From assembly GCA_029856445.1 (NCBI GenBank), contig JAHQWY010000174.1:1-7910 (forward strand): 7,910 nt of DNA. The letters are read 5' to 3'. The notes under the pieces were generated by a model. The model saw only the letters and a program-made list of their open reading frames with translations, searched no databases and had not been told where the DNA came from. Source of the DNA: Promethearchaeia archaeon. GTDB lineage: Archaea; Asgardarchaeota; Lokiarchaeia; Sigyniarchaeales; SOKP01. Below, in pieces: positions 5,825 to 7,910 of this stretch. Position numbers and translations under genes: made by a program. Each line of letters opens with the position of its first letter. Position 1 is the stretch's first letter.

Positions 5825-7198
5825 ATGGTTTTAGAAAAACTTGGAAGACAATTGGACAATGCGATACGTAGGATTAGACGTCTCCCAATAGTTGATAAAG
5901 ACGCAGTTAATGCTCTTATTCAGGATCTTCAAAGAAGTCTTTTAAGTGCTGATGTAAAAGTTGAGTTAGTTTTCCAGATGACAGAAAATATTAAAAAAGA
6001 AGCAACAAATACAAAACTTCAAAAGGCAAAACGGAAAGATTTTGTAATAAAATTGGTACATGATGAGCTTATTAACCTTCTAGGGGGAAAACCAACTCCA
6101 ATTCGAATCAAGCCTGGGAAAAAGAACGTTATTTTACTTGTTGGAATTCAGGGATCTGGTAAAACCACTACAATCGGAAAATTAGCTAAATATTATAAAA
6201 GTAAAGGATATAAAGTAGCTGCATTAACAACAGATACATGGCGACCTGGTGCTTATGAACAATTAGTTCAGCTGACTGAACAAATTGGAGTAAAATGTTA
6301 TGGAAATCCGAGTGAAAAAAATGCTATTAAAATTGCTGTTCAAGAGACTAAGAAAGCAATAAATGATGGGAACGATTTGATTATTGCAGACACCGCAGGT
6401 AGACATAAAGAAGAAAAAGAATTAATGAAAGAAATGGCGATTCTCGAACAAAAATTGAAGCCAAACGAGATTTGCTTAGTGATAGACGGTACACTAGGGC
6501 AACAAGCATACAATCAAGCTGTAGCGTTTGATCAAACAACTAATCTCGGCTCAATAATTGTTACAAAATTAGACGGAACTGCTAAAGGTGGTGGTGCTTT
6601 ATCTGCATGTGCAGCTACAAATGCAGGGATTAGATTCATAGGTGTTGGAGAAAAGATCGATGCTCTCGAAGAATTTGAACCGTCTAAATTTGTAGGAACT
6701 CTACTTGGTATACCCGATATTGAATCATTAGTTCAAAAAGTTGAGGAAGCAGAAATCGTTCCAGATGAAGAAACTATTAAACGTATGATGCATGGTAAGT
6801 TTACACTTGAGGATTTGTACCTTCAGTTATCTCAAATTAAGAAAGTAGGAAAATTCCAGCAAATTTTATCTATGATGGGCGGAGGGAACATACCTGACGC
6901 TTTAAAAGATGATGCAGAACGTAATCTCGAAAGATGGAGAATAGTATTAGACTCAATGACCCATGAAGAAAAGATAGAGCCTAAAATAATTAAGAAAACA
7001 AGAAAAAGAAGGATTGCAATTGGTTCGGGTACAGATTATTCAGTAATTAATAAAATGTTGGATCAATACTCACAAATGAAAAAATTTATGAAAAGATTCC
7101 TCCAAATGCAGAAAAAAGGTAAAGGATTTCCAGGAATGCCCGGTTTACCTGGTGGGAAAGCAGGTGCTGACTTTATGAAGAAACTGGGTAAATTTTAG
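5825..7198 (+). CDS. srp54: Signal recognition particle GTPase SRP54
   Basis: Cytosolic GTPase that binds signal sequences on ribosomes with SRP RNA and docks with the receptor FtsY to deliver membrane and secreted proteins. The 457-residue protein has the N helical bundle (about 1-90), the G domain (about 100-295) and the M domain (about 315-435). G-domain motifs are GIQGSGKTTT (107-116), DTWRPGAYEQL (137-147), DTAGR (189-193), TKLD (247-250) and GVGEK (273-277). The M domain is methionine-rich and contains the SRP-RNA-binding element RRIAIGSGTDYSVINKML (395-412); the tail is Gly/Pro/Met-rich (GFPGMPGLPGG). The ATG at 5825 is preferred over an in-frame TTG at 5810 because archaeal SRP54 normally begins MVLEKLG or similar, AAAGG lies 4 nt upstream, and a TATA-like element sits about 28 nt upstream. 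trmY follows after 25 bp on the same strand. Confidence 0.98.
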   Translation: MVLEKLGRQLDNAIRRIRRLPIVDKDAVNALIQDLQRSLLSADVKVELVFQMTENIKKEATNTKLQKAKRKDFVIKLVHDELINLLGGKPTPIRIKPGKKNVILLVGIQGSGKTTTIGKLAKYYKSKGYKVAALTTDTWRPGAYEQLVQLTEQIGVKCYGNPSEKNAIKIAVQETKKAINDGNDLIIADTAGRHKEEKELMKEMAILEQKLKPNEICLVIDGTLGQQAYNQAVAFDQTTNLGSIIVTKLDGTAKGGGALSACAATNAGIRFIGVGEKIDALEEFEPSKFVGTLLGIPDIESLVQKVEEAEIVPDEETIKRMMHGKFTLEDLYLQLSQIKKVGKFQQILSMMGGGNIPDALKDDAERNLERWRIVLDSMTHEEKIEPKIIKKTRKRRIAIGSGTDYSVINKMLDQYSQMKKFMKRFLQMQKKGKGFPGMPGLPGGKAGADFMKKLGKF

Positions 7199-7199
7199 A

Positions 7200-7211
7200 T
7201 TTAAATATATA
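7200..7211 (+). promoter_or_regulatory. TATA-like element before trmY
   Basis: TTTAAATATATA lies directly after the srp54 stop. Its centre is about 18 nt before the TTG at 7224 and about 27 nt before the in-frame TTG at 7233. If used, it would favour leaderless initiation at 7233. Chance occurrence in this AT-rich gap is quite possible. Confidence 0.3.
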
Positions 7212-7223
7212 CTTATATTATGT

Positions 7224-7880
7224 TTGATTAGATTGGTAAATTTCTTATTACTTTTTGAAAAAATAATAAAGTACTCAAAAAAGCAGATTGATAAAGGTCT
7301 AACTCCACTAAAAATATATGAGTTATGCTCATGCATAAGGGAAACATTTTGTTTATCTTATTCCATTAGAAAAAATAATAATTTATACCTATATTTCCAA
7401 AAAGAGAATCTACTTATAAGTTTTATTGGAAATAAATTAAGATATTTAGGTCCTGATGAACGATCTCAAGCACTACTTCTTTTAAAAGCCCTTACCAAAC
7501 TACAAGAGATTGATTCACAATCAAAAACAGAAATAATAAAATCTACACCAGGGATTTATGTTAAAAACTTTCAAGAAGAATCATCATTTTTACAATATTT
7601 TAATACTCTCATTAATGGAAGTGTTTACTTCATAATAGATTATGTAAAATCTATTAACAAAGACATATCAGTTCAAACTTTCAAGAATGAGATTGAAAAA
7701 ATCGAAGAATCAGATTTCTACATAATTCCTAATTATATTACAAATACTGATAAAAAACATCTCATTAAGAGATTTACAGAAATGAAAAATATAAATTTTC
7801 TATCTCTTTCTAAAATTAAACCAATAGAAAATAAAATTTTATATATTAATTTTCGAAAAGATCATCAAAAGACTCTATAA
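7224..7880 (+). CDS. trmY: Divergent TrmY-family SPOUT methyltransferase (tRNA pseudouridine-54 N1-methylation)
   Basis: TrmY uses S-adenosylmethionine to methylate pseudouridine 54 in the tRNA T-loop, giving m1-pseudouridine after Pus10 makes the pseudouridine. I recognise the family (COG1901/DUF358) from remembered homologues such as MJ1640: ELCSCIRETFCLSYSIRK (34-50) matches the LLCRCV..AFFLSH.IRR segment, GNKLRYLGPDERSQALLLLKAL (69-90) matches the SEL...PDER...KAL segment, and STPGIYVKN (107-115) matches STPGIYVRR. The C-terminal third is much weaker: the glycine-containing IIGDH.G..EED stretch expected before the last helix reads IIPNYITNTDKKH here (168-180), and GRLD before the CxC is absent. 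No ATG start exists; TTG at 7224 gives 218 residues, TTG at 7233 gives 215 and aligns better with MREF-type starts. The family call is fairly sure; activity is uncertain. Confidence 0.72.
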   Translation: MIRLVNFLLLFEKIIKYSKKQIDKGLTPLKIYELCSCIRETFCLSYSIRKNNNLYLYFQKENLLISFIGNKLRYLGPDERSQALLLLKALTKLQEIDSQSKTEIIKSTPGIYVKNFQEESSFLQYFNTLINGSVYFIIDYVKSINKDISVQTFKNEIEKIEESDFYIIPNYITNTDKKHLIKRFTEMKNINFLSLSKIKPIENKILYINFRKDHQKTL

Positions 7881-7894
7881 GAGTAAATATAGAT

Positions 7895-7910
7895 ATGATT
7901 CTAAAAAATG
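7895..7910 (+). CDS. Possible 5' end of a further gene (perhaps pus10), cut by right edge
   Basis: An ATG 14 nt after the trmY stop opens MILKN and then the window ends. The close, same-strand spacing suggests continuation of the srp54-trmY transcription unit. Archaeal Pus10 proteins often begin with a similar short segment before their CxxC zinc motif, and Pus10 is the functional partner of TrmY, but five codons cannot identify a gene; this is an inference from context only. Confidence 0.22.

Noticed and set aside
7220..7231. Mini-ORF ATG TTT GAT TAG just before trmY
   Set aside because: Only three sense codons with no ribosome binding site; likely chance, though it overlaps the first TTG candidate of trmY.
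7145..7336. Open minus-strand frame of about 63 codons across the srp54-trmY junction
   Set aside because: Overlaps two supported plus-strand genes and shows no domain or start signal.

Overview
This is an archaeal chromosomal segment of ordinary, conserved information-processing genes. The case for an archaeon rests on gene content: a two-ATPase-domain Cdc48/VAT, FEN1 with a C-terminal PCNA-binding motif, Nob1, hypusine-type aIF5A, SRP54 (not Ffh) and a TrmY-family tRNA methyltransferase, together with TATA-like promoters close to start codons. The DNA is strongly AT-rich and uses TTG starts in places. I cannot fix the lineage; an Asgard or another AT-rich mesophilic archaeon would fit, but nothing here proves it.

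Layout. From about 5.67 kb leftward, five complete genes run on the minus strand: aIF5A, NAD kinase, Nob1, FEN1 and Cdc48. A sixth, partial minus-strand frame (1-197) encodes a small helix-turn-helix-like protein and runs off the left edge. NAD kinase and Nob1 are almost certainly co-transcribed (4-nt gap). The other genes are separated by about 70-85 bp, each gap with a TATA-like element, so several can be transcribed on their own. A 154-bp AT-rich divergent promoter region (5671-5824) separates this block from the plus-strand pair srp54 and a divergent trmY-like gene. A further plus-strand start lies 14 nt past trmY at the right edge (MILKN...), which may be the beginning of pus10.

How the genes fit together. 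Most act in translation and its quality control: Nob1 matures the 3' end of small-subunit rRNA, aIF5A relieves stalled ribosomes, SRP54 targets nascent membrane proteins, TrmY methylates pseudouridine 54 of tRNA, and Cdc48 unfolds proteins, probably feeding the proteasome. FEN1 is the replication/repair member and NAD kinase the metabolic one. There are no mobile elements, CRISPR arrays, rRNA or tRNA genes, and no stretch over 300 bp without a gene.

Most worth a second look: the disrupted 5' end of the left-edge gene (a one-base change would restore an ATG-started frame, inside a small direct repeat); the TrmY homologue with an altered cofactor-loop segment; the ATG-TAA-TTG start-stop arrangement at aIF5A; and the HbYX-like tail of Cdc48. 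I found no convincing novel multi-gene system.
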